The position numbers and the translations under genes are program-made. From Flavobacteriaceae bacterium CG2_30_31_66 (GTDB taxonomy: Bacteria; Bacteroidota; Bacteroidia; Flavobacteriales; Flavobacteriaceae): a stretch of 64,000 nucleotides of DNA. This document shows positions 16,815 through 25,307 of this stretch, piece by piece; the first letter of the stretch is position 1, and each line of letters begins with the position of its first letter. The notes under the pieces were generated by a model that worked only from the letters and a program-made list of their open reading frames with translations, was not told the origin of the DNA and made no database searches. The stretch lies in contig MNYM01000038.1 of assembly GCA_001873065.1 (NCBI GenBank), forward strand, positions 1-64,000, in the 5' to 3' direction.

Positions 16815-16817
16815 CAA
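16789..16817 (-). promoter_or_regulatory. Promoter of the metalloprotease gene
   Basis: On the minus strand, TTG (16817-16815), an 18-bp spacer and TATATTTG (16796-16789) form a full Bacteroidota promoter 28 bp before the ATG. The lipB -7 element lies within its spacer, so polymerase cannot occupy both at once. Confidence 0.75.
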
Positions 16818-16824
16818 GCAAACT

Positions 16825-17529
16825 ATGAATAGACAAATACTTTTTGAAGATTTAGGTTTAAAAAACTACAAAGAAGTTTGGGAGTATCAAACTGATTTGC
16901 TACAAAAAATTGTTGCTGTAAAAACTGAAAACCGCCAAAATCAACTTCAAAAAAGCACACAAAATCATTTCCTTTTTGTAGAACATCCTCACGTTTATAC
17001 GTTGGGAAAAAGTGGAGATTTGAGCAATCTTTTGCTCAATGAGCAACAATTACAAGAAAAAGGTGCTACTTTTTATAAAATAAATCGGGGTGGAGATATT
17101 ACCTATCATGGACCGGGACAAATTGTGGGTTATCCTATTTTGGATTTAGAAAATTTTTTTACGGATATCCACAAATACCTACGTTTATTGGAAGAAACCA
17201 TCATTTTGACCCTCGCAGATTTTGGTTTAAAAGGGGAAAGAAGTGCAGGTGAAACTGGAGTTTGGTTGGATGTTGGAACGCCATTCGCACGAAAAATTTG
17301 TGCCATGGGAATTCGCTCTTCACGTTGGGTAACCATGCACGGTTTTGCCTTGAACGCAAATGTTGATTTGGGTTATTTTGACAACATCATTCCTTGTGGT
17401 ATTCGTGGAAAAGCAGTCACTTCTATGGAGGTTGAATTGGGGAAAAAAGTAAACATTCCAGAAGTCAAATCAATGATAATAAAATACTTTGTGCAAATTT
17501 TTGAAGTTGAGAAATTTATCAACATTTAA
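16825..17529 (+). CDS. lipB: Lipoyl(octanoyl) transferase
   Basis: LipB moves the octanoyl group from octanoyl-ACP to the lipoyl domains of 2-oxoacid dehydrogenases and GcvH, the first step of endogenous lipoate synthesis. The 234-residue protein has the family motifs VEHPHVYTLGKSG, RGGDITYHGPGQIVGYPI and KICAMGIRSSRWVTMHGFAL, where the K is the catalytic lysine. The catalytic cysteine is C191 in NIIPCGIRGK. Length is typical. lipA is not in the window. It is divergent from the protease gene and stands alone; a large inverted repeat lies just after it. Confidence 0.97.
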   Translation: MNRQILFEDLGLKNYKEVWEYQTDLLQKIVAVKTENRQNQLQKSTQNHFLFVEHPHVYTLGKSGDLSNLLLNEQQLQEKGATFYKINRGGDITYHGPGQIVGYPILDLENFFTDIHKYLRLLEETIILTLADFGLKGERSAGETGVWLDVGTPFARKICAMGIRSSRWVTMHGFALNANVDLGYFDNIIPCGIRGKAVTSMEVELGKKVNIPEVKSMIIKYFVQIFEVEKFINI

Positions 17530-17530
17530 A

Positions 17531-17583
17531 TTTCAACTTATTATTCAAATTTCAAATATCGAACTAGGAATAATAAGTTGAAA
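17531..17583. terminator. 16-bp inverted repeat between convergent genes
   Basis: TTTCAACTTATTATTC (17531-17546) is repeated exactly in reverse complement at 17568-17583, with a 21-base loop. It starts one base after the lipB stop and ends 11 bp before the end of the convergent HMA-protein gene. It may terminate both transcripts, though no T run follows the stem. Confidence 0.55.
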
Positions 17584-17594
17584 AGTAGTATTTT

Positions 17595-17993
17595 CTATTG
17601 TTTCTTCACCCCTACTTCATGCTCTAAAACAATTTTTTCGTTTCTATATTTACAACAAGGACTCACAGCATTATAATTTTCTTCAGCTGCAATCAACTTT
17701 TTGTCTTTGCTTAAAATAATATCATGACCTACAGCCAAGATACTTTTTTGAATAGTCGCAATGTTTGTTTTGCTCTCATCTAAAATCAAATTTAGTTGGT
17801 GTGATTTCACATCCCAAAACGCAAATTTCACTCCCGATGTTTTCAAAGAAGCTGTTTCAATACGCTTTTTACACATGCCACAAACGCCATCAACATACAT
17901 AGTAACTTTGGCGTTTTTATCTTTTTTAACTTCTTGAGATTGAATAGTCACTCCCAAAAAAAGGAAACTAAATACTAAAATGATGTTTTTCAT
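17595..17993 (-). CDS. Exported heavy-metal-associated (HMA) domain protein
   Basis: A 132-residue protein with a signal peptide (MKNIILVFSFLFLGVTIQSQ), so probably periplasmic. Its ferredoxin-like HMA domain has the metal-binding CxxC in VDGVCGMCKKRIETASLKT at about residue 38, as in copper chaperones and the N-terminal domains of copper ATPases. A second cysteine pair, SPCCKYRNEK, lies near residue 112. Proteins of this family usually carry Cu(I). It is the last gene of a three-gene unit, 22 bp after a TonB-dependent receptor, and may receive metal that the receptor brings in. The Cu preference is inferred from the family. Confidence 0.88.
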   Translation of the reverse strand: MKNIILVFSFLFLGVTIQSQEVKKDKNAKVTMYVDGVCGMCKKRIETASLKTSGVKFAFWDVKSHQLNLILDESKTNIATIQKSILAVGHDIILSKDKKLIAAEENYNAVSPCCKYRNEKIVLEHEVGVKKQ

Positions 17994-18015
17994 AATTATT
18001 GATTATTTTTAAGTG

Positions 18016-20256
18016 TTATTTAATTTTAAATCGTAAACCCGTATACAAAGCGCGTCCAAAAATAGGTGCATATACAATGGTTGTGTCAAAACTTGAACCA
18101 AAAGGATCATCACTACCCAAGATAGGATTTTTTTGTTGCACATTTGTCAAATTTTCTCCTCCAATATACATTTCAAATTTATCAGAAAAAACTCTGGTGA
18201 TTTGTGAGTTTAACAATTGATAAGGTGCAGAAAATTCAGGCAATTGATATTGAACAGGGTTTGAATTGGTGGCTGGCAATCGCTGTTTTCCAATGTTATT
18301 AAAAGTGACATCAAAACGCCATTGTTTTTCGTTTTCCAATTCAGTTTCATAACTAAGATTTGCAAAAAAACGGTTTTGAGGCTGGATTGGTTTTTGCAAT
18401 TTGCCGCTTTTATAAGTAGTTGCAATGTCAAAGTATTTATAGGCAGCTCTAAAATCTAAATTTTTAGCCAAATTATAGGTTGCTTCTAACTGAAAACTAT
18501 TGGCAACGCTTTTTCCATTCAAATCATAGAAAGAAATTGCTTGTGGATTTTCCCAATCAACCACTACTTGATTGCTAAAATCGGTTCTATAATAATCAAA
18601 CGTGATGTCTCCTTTATGATTCAGCAGTGTGAACTTTTGCAAGAACGAAATTCCGTAATTCCAAGCAATCTCAGGATTCAATCCGTAGATATTTCCGTTG
18701 TTATTTTCGATATTAATTTGTCTTGAACTCGCAAACAATTGTTGGTTTTCAGCAAAGATATTCGCACTTCTTTTTCCTCTTCCAAAAGATGCTTTGAACA
18801 CAGCATCCTCCCAAAGATTATAACGCAAATGCAAACGTGGTGTGATGAAATTTCCCAATAAATTATGTGAATCAACACGCAAACCAGCTACCAAACTAAA
18901 ATCATCTAAATTGTCAAAAGTGTATTCAAAGAAAGCACCTAAAGAAGTTTCTTTCCTATCAAAATCGAATATATTTACAAACTCATCATAATTGTCGTGT
19001 GTAAAAGACAAACCAGTTTTAAACTTATTGCGAGTATCGCCAATAATCGAATTGAACAACAAATTCGAATACACACTTTGATGCTGAATATCATAAAAAT
19101 TCAAACCAAAATACGAGTTTTGTTGATGACTACTGTAAGCAATTTGAAAACCAAAACTTTGAAAAGGCATTTCAGGAAAAACATATCCTAATTTTGCAGA
19201 AGTTTCAAAACGTTTCGTGTCGATTTCACTTCCCCAAAAATCGGTAGTTTCTTTGTGAATTTTGGGATTGAACTGCAATTCGCCTGTTTGTTTTTCATCA
19301 TTCATAAAACGTATGTTTATGAAACTCACCCACCCATTTTCAGCATCCGTAAACTGCCATCGATTCAACACATTGAGTTGTTTTGAAATTGGATTGTCTA
19401 AAAAATTATCGTCATTAGTATCGAATTTTTGACCTGAATAATTTCCATGAACATAAAATCCAGTATGCCATTTTTCAGATACTTTCTTATTGAAATGAGT
19501 ATTCAATTCAAAACGTCCCATTTGGGAAGCAAACATATTCAAAAAGAACGAATTGTCGGTAGCAGGTTTTACCAATTCCGTGTTAATTTGTCCAGAAATA
19601 CTCTCAAAACCATTCACAACACTTCCTGCACCTTTGGTAATTTGAATACTTTCCACCCAAGTTCCTGGTGTAAAAGTGAGTCCAAAAACCTGACTTGCAC
19701 CTCTCACAGATGGGATATTTTCTTGCGTAATCAACAAATACGGACTTGTCAATCCTAACATTCTGATTTGTCTTGTGCCTGTCAAAGCATCAGAAAAACT
19801 GACGTCAATGGAGGGATTTGTTTCAAAACTTTCTGCCAAATTACAACAAGCAGCTTTCAGCAATTCAGCACTACTTACTGTAAAAACATTGGTTGCTGTG
19901 AATAGCGATTTTTGAATTGTTTTCTTTTTACTTTTGATGGTAATTTCATCCAAATCTCTTTCTGGAGTCAAAAAATGGTGAATAGGCGTTACACTAGTGA
20001 TTGTTAAAGTATCTGATTTAAAACCAACATAATTCACCACTAACTTTTTGTATTCAGATTTGTAAGCAATTTCAAACCAACCTTTTTCGTTGGTAATTGC
20101 ACTGATATTGGTTGCGAGCCAATGAACACTTGCGCCTTCAATGCCTAGTTTGTCTTTTGGATTGTTTTTGTCCATAATCATTCCCTTAAACGTTGTTTGA
20201 GAATAAAGTAATATGGGAGTTAAAAACAGGAATAAACTGTAGATATATTTTTTCAT
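18016..20256 (-). CDS. TonB-dependent receptor of the HYC/HMA copper cassette
   Basis: A 746-residue outer-membrane receptor. Order: signal peptide (1-19), a carboxypeptidase-regulatory-like beta domain (about 22-105; FKGMIMDKNNPKDKLGIEGA and DEITIKSKKK), a plug domain (about 110-240; LLITQENIPSVRGASQVFGL and SIQITKGAGSVVNGFESISG), and a 22-strand barrel that ends ALYTGLRFKIK. The plug begins with a Cys-Cys pair in LKAACCNLAESFETNPSIDV, unusual for such receptors and typical of the subfamily beside HMA proteins. Neighbours on both sides are cysteine-bearing exported proteins, so import of copper or another soft metal, alone or chelated, is likely. The true ligand is unknown. A duplicated promoter is not needed; it shares one with the upstream gene. 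Confidence 0.9.
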   Translation of the reverse strand: MKKYIYSLFLFLTPILLYSQTTFKGMIMDKNNPKDKLGIEGASVHWLATNISAITNEKGWFEIAYKSEYKKLVVNYVGFKSDTLTITSVTPIHHFLTPERDLDEITIKSKKKTIQKSLFTATNVFTVSSAELLKAACCNLAESFETNPSIDVSFSDALTGTRQIRMLGLTSPYLLITQENIPSVRGASQVFGLTFTPGTWVESIQITKGAGSVVNGFESISGQINTELVKPATDNSFFLNMFASQMGRFELNTHFNKKVSEKWHTGFYVHGNYSGQKFDTNDDNFLDNPISKQLNVLNRWQFTDAENGWVSFINIRFMNDEKQTGELQFNPKIHKETTDFWGSEIDTKRFETSAKLGYVFPEMPFQSFGFQIAYSSHQQNSYFGLNFYDIQHQSVYSNLLFNSIIGDTRNKFKTGLSFTHDNYDEFVNIFDFDRKETSLGAFFEYTFDNLDDFSLVAGLRVDSHNLLGNFITPRLHLRYNLWEDAVFKASFGRGKRSANIFAENQQLFASSRQINIENNNGNIYGLNPEIAWNYGISFLQKFTLLNHKGDITFDYYRTDFSNQVVVDWENPQAISFYDLNGKSVANSFQLEATYNLAKNLDFRAAYKYFDIATTYKSGKLQKPIQPQNRFFANLSYETELENEKQWRFDVTFNNIGKQRLPATNSNPVQYQLPEFSAPYQLLNSQITRVFSDKFEMYIGGENLTNVQQKNPILGSDDPFGSSFDTTIVYAPIFGRALYTGLRFKIK

Positions 20257-20335
20257 TTATTTGTATAATTAATAATGTATTAACGTGTTTTTAAAAACTT
20301 CAAAATGAAGTTTTTGACGAATCAATACTTAAAAA

Positions 20336-20740
20336 TCAAATGATAAATGTTTGGTAAAGTGCTTGGTAATCTTTGGAAATATCAGGAGGAGAAAAATCTT
20401 TGTATAAAAGATTTTTAATTGTTTTCTCAACAAAAAGCGATGAATAAGAAGTTACAAGTGCAGCTACAAATTGTTGTTTTTCAGGATTAAAATCAGCCAA
20501 TGAAAATTGCTGTAATTCGTCTTGACCTTTTATGTGATGGATTTCATCTTTGCAACAATTTTTCTTCTGGGTTTTGGCGACTTTTTCCAAGTCCATTCCG
20601 CAATCTGCTGCATCACCAGTGAAAGAAACATCCATTAAAAACTCTCCACAAAAATGTTTTTCAACCGTAAAAGAAAAGGTTGAAAACAGCACTAAAAAAG
20701 CAAGTGCGAATGAAGATATTTTTATTGATAATTGTTTCAT
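20336..20740 (-). CDS. HYC_CC_PP family protein
   Basis: A 134-residue protein with an N-terminal hydrophobic signal segment (about residues 8-26). It shows the three marks that give the family its name: the early HFCGE (the H-Y/F-C site), the central cysteine pair in QKKNCCKDEIHHIKG, and the late proline pair in DFSPPDI. Further cysteine in AADCGMD and two histidines next to the Cys-Cys pair make metal binding probable. The family has no established activity and occurs next to TonB receptors in Bacteroidota. It is first in the operon HYC_CC_PP - receptor - HMA protein. A TAATTTTG element about 12 bp before its ATG could be the promoter. Confidence 0.85.
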   Translation of the reverse strand: MKQLSIKISSFALAFLVLFSTFSFTVEKHFCGEFLMDVSFTGDAADCGMDLEKVAKTQKKNCCKDEIHHIKGQDELQQFSLADFNPEKQQFVAALVTSYSSLFVEKTIKNLLYKDFSPPDISKDYQALYQTFII

Positions 20741-21271
20741 AATTAATCACAAAATTACAACATTCTTAAAATTACGCACTAGAAATCGGTTTTTTGTTTT
20801 GTTAAAATTATTTTAAATCAGTTGTTAGTAAATCACATCGATTATTCAAACTGAATTCAATGTGACAAGCAAAGCATTTATTTGATTCAGAATTAGCGAT
20901 AAATAAGGCCTCAAAAATTATTTTTTAGATAGTTTGTAAACTCTCCGAAAAAAGTATTATCCTAGTTTTTAGTCACTGTTTATTTTCTGATTTCAAGCAT
21001 TTCAATATTATTATTCTTTCCGTTTCTATCAATCGTTGGCAAGAAACAGCTCTCTTGTTTTTTTCGATGAATTTTGTTTCAGCTAAAAAAAATTTTAACT
21101 GTTTGTCTGTTGACTTTAAATCTGAGTACTAACTTGAAAATATGCACAACCTTTCATAATTTTTTTTATAAATCCAAAACCCCGCGTTTTTCTCGCTAAA
21201 CAATCAATTTTCTATTAAATTATCTAATAACAACATCGAGCCGGTTTAATTTTGAAATCTTTCATTTATTT
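20741..21271. other. Gene-poor stretch between the copper cassette and selD
   Basis: About 530 bp with many stops in all frames. I see two short coding-like pieces on the minus strand: near 20820-20935 (a 38-residue frame with CFACHIEF and RCDLL) and near 20985-21075 (a frame with SCFLPTIDRNGKNNNIEMLE). Neither matches a family I recognise. They may be gene debris. No RNA gene, operator or strong hairpin was seen. Confidence 0.4.
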
Positions 21272-22306
21272 TTATTTTAAATAAACCAACGATTCTGATT
21301 TTTCTATCAGTTCGCCAATTGGTTCGGCATAAAGTCCCTTACTTTTTAAAATGTAGACCACTTTTTGGGCAGCCACTTTTTTGACAGCAATCAATAGTCC
21401 TCCACTAGTTTGCGGGTCGCATAAAATTAGTCTTTGTCTTTCATCTTCGATATTAAGTTTGTAACCATAACTATTCCAGTTTCTTATCGTTCCTCCAGGA
21501 ATACACTTTTTATCTATATAGGTATTAATTTCTTTAAAAACAGGTACTTTACTATAGTTAATAATAGCTGAAACATTGCTACCTTCACATACTTCAAGTA
21601 AATGTCCCATGAGTCCAAATCCAGTTACATCAGTTAATGCGGTTACTTCTTCAAGCGCTGATAGTTCTAATCCAACATCATTTAAAATAATCATCGAATT
21701 TACAGCAATGTCTTTATGTTCCTCTTCTAAAAGCCCTTTTTTTTGTGCGGTAGCTATGATGCCCACTCCCAAAGGTTTCGTTAAAAAAAGCACACTTCCT
21801 GACTGTGCATGATCATTACGTTTTAAATTCGGAATCATAACTGACCCTGTAACCGCTAGTCCAAAAATAGGCTCTGGATTGTCGATACTATGACCACCTG
21901 CAATCATTATTCCTGCATCAGCGCAAGCCATTCTACCTCCTTCCATTACCTGAGCAGCCACATCGGGGGCTAACTTGTCAATGGGCCATCCCAATATTGC
22001 AATCGCCATTAATGGTTTTCCTCCCATAGCATACACATCGCTCAAAGCATTAGTTGCGGCAATCCTACCAAAGGTGAAAGGGTCATCTACAATAGGTAAG
22101 AAAAAATCAGTAGTGCTGATGATTCCTATACCATTTCCCATATCATAAACTGCAGCATCATCTCTAGTATCATTACCAACTAAAAGGCAACTATCTTCTG
22201 TTTTTGGACTTTTTGATTCTAATATGGTTGATAAAACCTTTGGTGATAATTTGCAACCGCAACCTGCACCGTGACTAAAACTTGTTAGTTTTATACCTTC
22301 TTTCAT
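21272..22306 (-). CDS. selD: Selenide, water dikinase
   Basis: SelD makes selenophosphate from selenide and ATP, the selenium donor for both selenocysteine and 2-selenouridine. The 344-residue protein has the catalytic pair C16 and K19 in SHGAGCGCKLSPKVL; an ordinary Cys codon, not TGA, encodes residue 16. Further motifs are GNDTRDDAAVYDMGNGIGII, TTDFFLPIVDDPFTFGRIAA, IAGGHSIDNPEPIFGLAVTG and DVTGFGLMGHLLE (the AIRS-fold ATP and metal sites). It follows selU by 5 bp. With no selA, selB or selC in the window, the neighbour suggests tRNA selenouridine as its purpose. Confidence 0.97.
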   Translation of the reverse strand: MKEGIKLTSFSHGAGCGCKLSPKVLSTILESKSPKTEDSCLLVGNDTRDDAAVYDMGNGIGIISTTDFFLPIVDDPFTFGRIAATNALSDVYAMGGKPLMAIAILGWPIDKLAPDVAAQVMEGGRMACADAGIMIAGGHSIDNPEPIFGLAVTGSVMIPNLKRNDHAQSGSVLFLTKPLGVGIIATAQKKGLLEEEHKDIAVNSMIILNDVGLELSALEEVTALTDVTGFGLMGHLLEVCEGSNVSAIINYSKVPVFKEINTYIDKKCIPGGTIRNWNSYGYKLNIEDERQRLILCDPQTSGGLLIAVKKVAAQKVVYILKSKGLYAEPIGELIEKSESLVYLK

Positions 22307-22311
22307 TTTCT

Positions 22312-23334
22312 TTAGTTAAATAAGTTTATTAAAAAATTGGCTGTTTCTTCAGGATTAACAGTGGGGATTTTAAATTTTAGAATTTTAGAATTTTCGCGTT
22401 TTTGCAATCCCTTTAAGTAGTATTTGTCATAATAAACAAGGGTAATCTCTACTACTTTTTTATAATTTCTCATTTCAAGTTCTTCTTTAGCAAATTTTGC
22501 ATTATCATATCCAAGCCTTTTGGTGATTCGACCAATAGCATCTGCTAATTTATCATGGCTAAAACTTGCGTAATTGGCAACAAGGTGTTTTGCTCTTTCC
22601 TCTAAAGGAACTTCTAAAAAATAAACTGGCATTTCTTTCATTTTATTATAAAATGCCTCCGGAATCGCAACATTACCAATCAATCTACTTTCATCTTCAA
22701 CCCAGGTAGGTAACTTGGGATTAAGGCTTTGAACTTCATAAAAAAGATTGTTTTCAAATTGTTCAGTTGTAGGTTGTGGTGGAAGGTTTATCCCGCCAAA
22801 AGCAGACCCTCTGTGACTAGCCAATCCTTCTAAATCTATAACTTGTTGTCCTTTCTTTTTTAAAGAATGTAGTATTTCAGTTTTACCAGTGCCAGTATAT
22901 CCACCTAGAATTTTAAAATTAAAGGGGTGCTCAAAAAATTGAAGCACATAATTACGGAATGCTTTGTACCCCTTTTCAATGACATAAACTTTTGTAAAAC
23001 CATTCTCGACAAGATGATCAGCGAAAGCATTGCTTCTCATTCCTCCTCGCCAGCAGTGTATTGCAACCTCTTTGTTAGGTGCAATTTCGAAAGATTTAGT
23101 AATAAATTGACTTAGTTTGGGTTTTACGTACTCAAACCCAATTTCAATAGCTTTCTCTTTTGACTCTTTTTTATAAGCAGTTCCAACCACTGCTCGTTCT
23201 TCATCAGTAAATAATTCAAGATTAGTAGCATTTGGAATATGTCCTTTAGCAAACTCTCCAGGAGATCTGACATCAATAAGTGGGATGTGTCTTAAATTTT
23301 GATAGTAGAAATCTATGGAAATGATTTTTTTCAT
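22312..23334 (-). CDS. selU: tRNA 2-selenouridine synthase
   Basis: SelU (MnmH) converts 2-thiouridine at the wobble position of tRNA Lys, Glu and Gln to 2-selenouridine using selenophosphate. The 340-residue protein has an N-terminal rhodanese domain with active cysteine C94 in AIHCWRGGMRS, then a P-loop domain with GGYTGTGKT at 144-152 and DLEGLASHRGSAFGG. The frame extends to 23382, but the start at ATG 23334 is preferred because a full promoter lies at 23355-23382 and the protein then begins directly with the rhodanese fold (MKKIISIDFYYQNLRHIPLI). Forms a two-gene operon with selD. Confidence 0.95.
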   Translation of the reverse strand: MKKIISIDFYYQNLRHIPLIDVRSPGEFAKGHIPNATNLELFTDEERAVVGTAYKKESKEKAIEIGFEYVKPKLSQFITKSFEIAPNKEVAIHCWRGGMRSNAFADHLVENGFTKVYVIEKGYKAFRNYVLQFFEHPFNFKILGGYTGTGKTEILHSLKKKGQQVIDLEGLASHRGSAFGGINLPPQPTTEQFENNLFYEVQSLNPKLPTWVEDESRLIGNVAIPEAFYNKMKEMPVYFLEVPLEERAKHLVANYASFSHDKLADAIGRITKRLGYDNAKFAKEELEMRNYKKVVEITLVYYDKYYLKGLQKRENSKILKFKIPTVNPEETANFLINLFN

Positions 23335-23354
23335 TACAAAGTTATTATAAGTCT

Positions 23355-23382
23355 GCAAAGTTACATTTATTATAGAAAGCAA
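23355..23382 (-). promoter_or_regulatory. Promoter of selU-selD
   Basis: On the minus strand TTG (23382-23380), 17-bp spacer and TAACTTTG (23362-23355), an exact match to the Bacteroidota consensus. It ends 20 bp before the ATG at 23334 and so decides that start. Confidence 0.75.
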
Positions 23383-23754
23383 ACTTCAATTTTTATTCTA
23401 GTAAGCTTGGATATGCAAATAAAAATGTCTTACATAAAGCGTATTATAGCCCAAGTTATTTTTAAAACAAATTAAAACATTTCAATATTTTGCTTCGTTC
23501 AAAATAAATTTTTAGCAATTTTATTTGGTAGAATAACAATAAAAAAATTGTTTTTAAAATCATATTTTTTTTTATTTGTAACTAGTGGCGGTGTTTTGAC
23601 ATTAATTTAGCTTATGAAAACAAAATAAAAACCCACGAGGATTTTTAGCTAGACTGGAACTAAGCAATTAAATATATATTTGTTGGGAAACCATTTTTTA
23701 TTCAAACAATTTTTTTTCGTTTTTGATTTCTCTTTTTCCATCTTCTGTGAAATA
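23383..23754. other. Gene-free stretch upstream of selU
   Basis: No supportable gene. The part nearest the RNase HI remnant (about 23699-23790, minus strand) stays open for about 30 codons ending ...TEDGKREIKNEKKLFE, but it has no start and no family match. The rest is AT-rich with scattered stops. Confidence 0.4.
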
Positions 23755-24132
23755 TATTGTTTTACATGAGGGGTAAAATAAACTGCATTTAATAATCTGT
23801 CTCATAGATCAACATTTGATACAAAAACCTTCTTTTTTCTTTTCCATCCGTTTTTTTTCACTTTTCAGCCCAATCTTTTGTTATTCCATCAAATACATGT
23901 CTTGAATCCGTAAAAACTTGAATATTGGATTTGGTTTTTAATTGTTCAAGTCCAAAAATAACTTGCATTAATTCCATTCGGTTGTTGGTAGTTAATTTAT
24001 ACCCTTTAAAAAATTCCTTACATATTCAATAATACGATAATATTACGCCAAAACCGGCTTTTCTAGGATTTGGTTCAGCACCCCTCCTTCAAAAAAGAGT
24101 TTAATATCTGGAATTTTAGTCCATTCTTTCAT
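23755..24132 (-). pseudogene. rnhA: Ribonuclease HI pseudogene
   Basis: No intact frame exists, but pieces in shifting frames on the minus strand align in order with an Escherichia-type RNase HI. They are MKEWTKIPDIKLFFEGG (start 24132), EPNPRKAGFGVILSY, KGYKLTTNNRMELMQVIFGL, EQLKTKSNIQVFTDSRHVFD, GITKDWAEK, KTxGW-like basic region and VSNVDL-DRLLNAVYF. Damage seen: a frameshift in the G run before EPNP, a stop after GVILSYY, TGA in place of Trp after DWAEK, a shift in the following A run, and TGA in place of Trp in NVDLW. The first catalytic Asp of TDG reads as Glu; the Glu of NNRMEL and Asp of FTDSR survive. The region coding for the last third is not recognisable. Confidence 0.85.
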
Positions 24133-24279
24133 AGGTTTTGGTATCAGTTTGCCAACTAATTTGTGCAAGCAATTTTACATCAATTTTCGACAATTTAAAA
24201 CTTAACTTTTAGTTTTGTTAAATTAATTATTTTTCAAAAAGCTAGCTTACAAGTCACAATAAATATTGAGAGGATAATT

Positions 24280-24327
24280 GAGAATCGCAAATTTTCTGAA
24301 TGGTGATTTATCAGATTTACAATTCTC
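24280..24327. repeat. Imperfect 17-bp inverted repeat downstream of accD
   Basis: The left arm starting GAGAATCGCAAAT (24280) pairs with the right arm ending ACAATTCTC (24327); two C-A mismatches and a T bulge interrupt it. It lies 47 bp after the accD stop and lacks a T run, so a terminator role is uncertain. Confidence 0.35.
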
Positions 24328-24373
24328 GTAAACAAAAAAAGATTTATTTTTAAATAAGATTTTTTGAAAATTA

Positions 24374-25234
24374 CTATTTTCTTATTGGTAAGTTCTGAAT
24401 CAAATCGATATATAAATTCACTTGCTTTTTCAACTCTTTGCGCTCGTAAATGGCATCTAAAAAACCATGTTCTAGCACAAATTCTGAACGCTGAAAACCT
24501 TCTGGCAATTCTTTTCCTGTGGTGTCTTTAACAACTCTTGGACCAGCAAAAGCAATCAAAGCATTAGGTTCTGCAATATTGATATCTCCTAACATGGCAT
24601 ACGAAGCTGTGGTTCCACCTGTTGTTGGATCAGTACACAAAGAAATATACGGAATTTTAGCATCAGCCAATTGTGCTAATTTTGCTGAGGTTTTTACCAA
24701 TTGCATCAACGAAAGCGAGGCCTCCATCATTCTAGCACCTCCTGATTTTGAAACCATCAAAAAAGGAATTTTATGTTCGATAGAATAGTTGATTGCTCTG
24801 GCAATTTTCTCACCAACTACTGAGCCCATTGAACCACCAATAAAGGTAAAATCCATAGCTGCGACTACCAAATCTTTACCAAGTGATTTACCAACAGCTG
24901 TTCTGACAGCGTCTTTTAACTTAGTTTTTGCTTGGGCTTCTTTTAAACGATCTGGGTATTTTTGAGTATCCTCAAATTTTAATGGGTCTTTTGAAGTCAG
25001 GTTTTCGTTTAATTCTGTGAATGTATTGTTATCAAAAAACAATTCAAAGTATTCTTTACTGCCAATTCGCACATGATATCCATCTTCAGGACTTACGTAC
25101 AAATTCTTTTTTAACTCTTCAGTATCAATAATTTTACCGCTCGGAGTTTTATACCAAAGTCCTTTGGGTGTGTCTTTTTTATCTTCAGTAGCTGTTTGAA
25201 TTCCTTTATCTTTTCGTTTAAACCAAGCACTCAT
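24374..25234 (-). CDS. accD: Acetyl-CoA carboxylase carboxyltransferase subunit beta
   Basis: AccD pairs with AccA to transfer CO2 from carboxybiotin to acetyl-CoA, giving malonyl-CoA for fatty acid synthesis. The 286-residue protein has the crotonase-like core, with [40 protein letters not shown] and [20 protein letters not shown]. The N-terminal zinc ribbon of the usual form (four cysteines) is not conserved: the stretch [20 protein letters not shown] to [13 protein letters not shown] keeps the ribbon's outline but contains no cysteine. I believe this is shared by other flavobacteria. accA is not in the window. A promoter-like element lies upstream. Confidence 0.97.
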   Translation of the reverse strand: MSAWFKRKDKGIQTATEDKKDTPKGLWYKTPSGKIIDTEELKKNLYVSPEDGYHVRIGSKEYFELFFDNNTFTELNENLTSKDPLKFEDTQKYPDRLKEAQAKTKLKDAVRTAVGKSLGKDLVVAAMDFTFIGGSMGSVVGEKIARAINYSIEHKIPFLMVSKSGGARMMEASLSLMQLVKTSAKLAQLADAKIPYISLCTDPTTGGTTASYAMLGDINIAEPNALIAFAGPRVVKDTTGKELPEGFQRSEFVLEHGFLDAIYERKELKKQVNLYIDLIQNLPIRK

Positions 25235-25307
25235 AAGAATCTTTATTTAAAGTTATTGTTTGTTTTACAAAAACACTTTCACAGTGAATTCGAATGACAA
25301 ATGTAAA

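Noticed and set aside
20820..20935. Minus-strand frame with CFACHIEF as a small zinc protein
   Set aside because: It has no start codon and is preceded by a stop; no family match could be recognised.
20985..21075. Minus-strand piece with SCFLPTIDRNGKNNNIEMLE as a transposase remnant
   Set aside because: I could not tie it to a known transposase family, and no inverted repeats flank it.
23335..23382. Longer N-terminus of SelU from 23382
   Set aside because: It would place the start inside a full TTG-N17-TAACTTTG promoter, and the extra residues match no part of the rhodanese domain.
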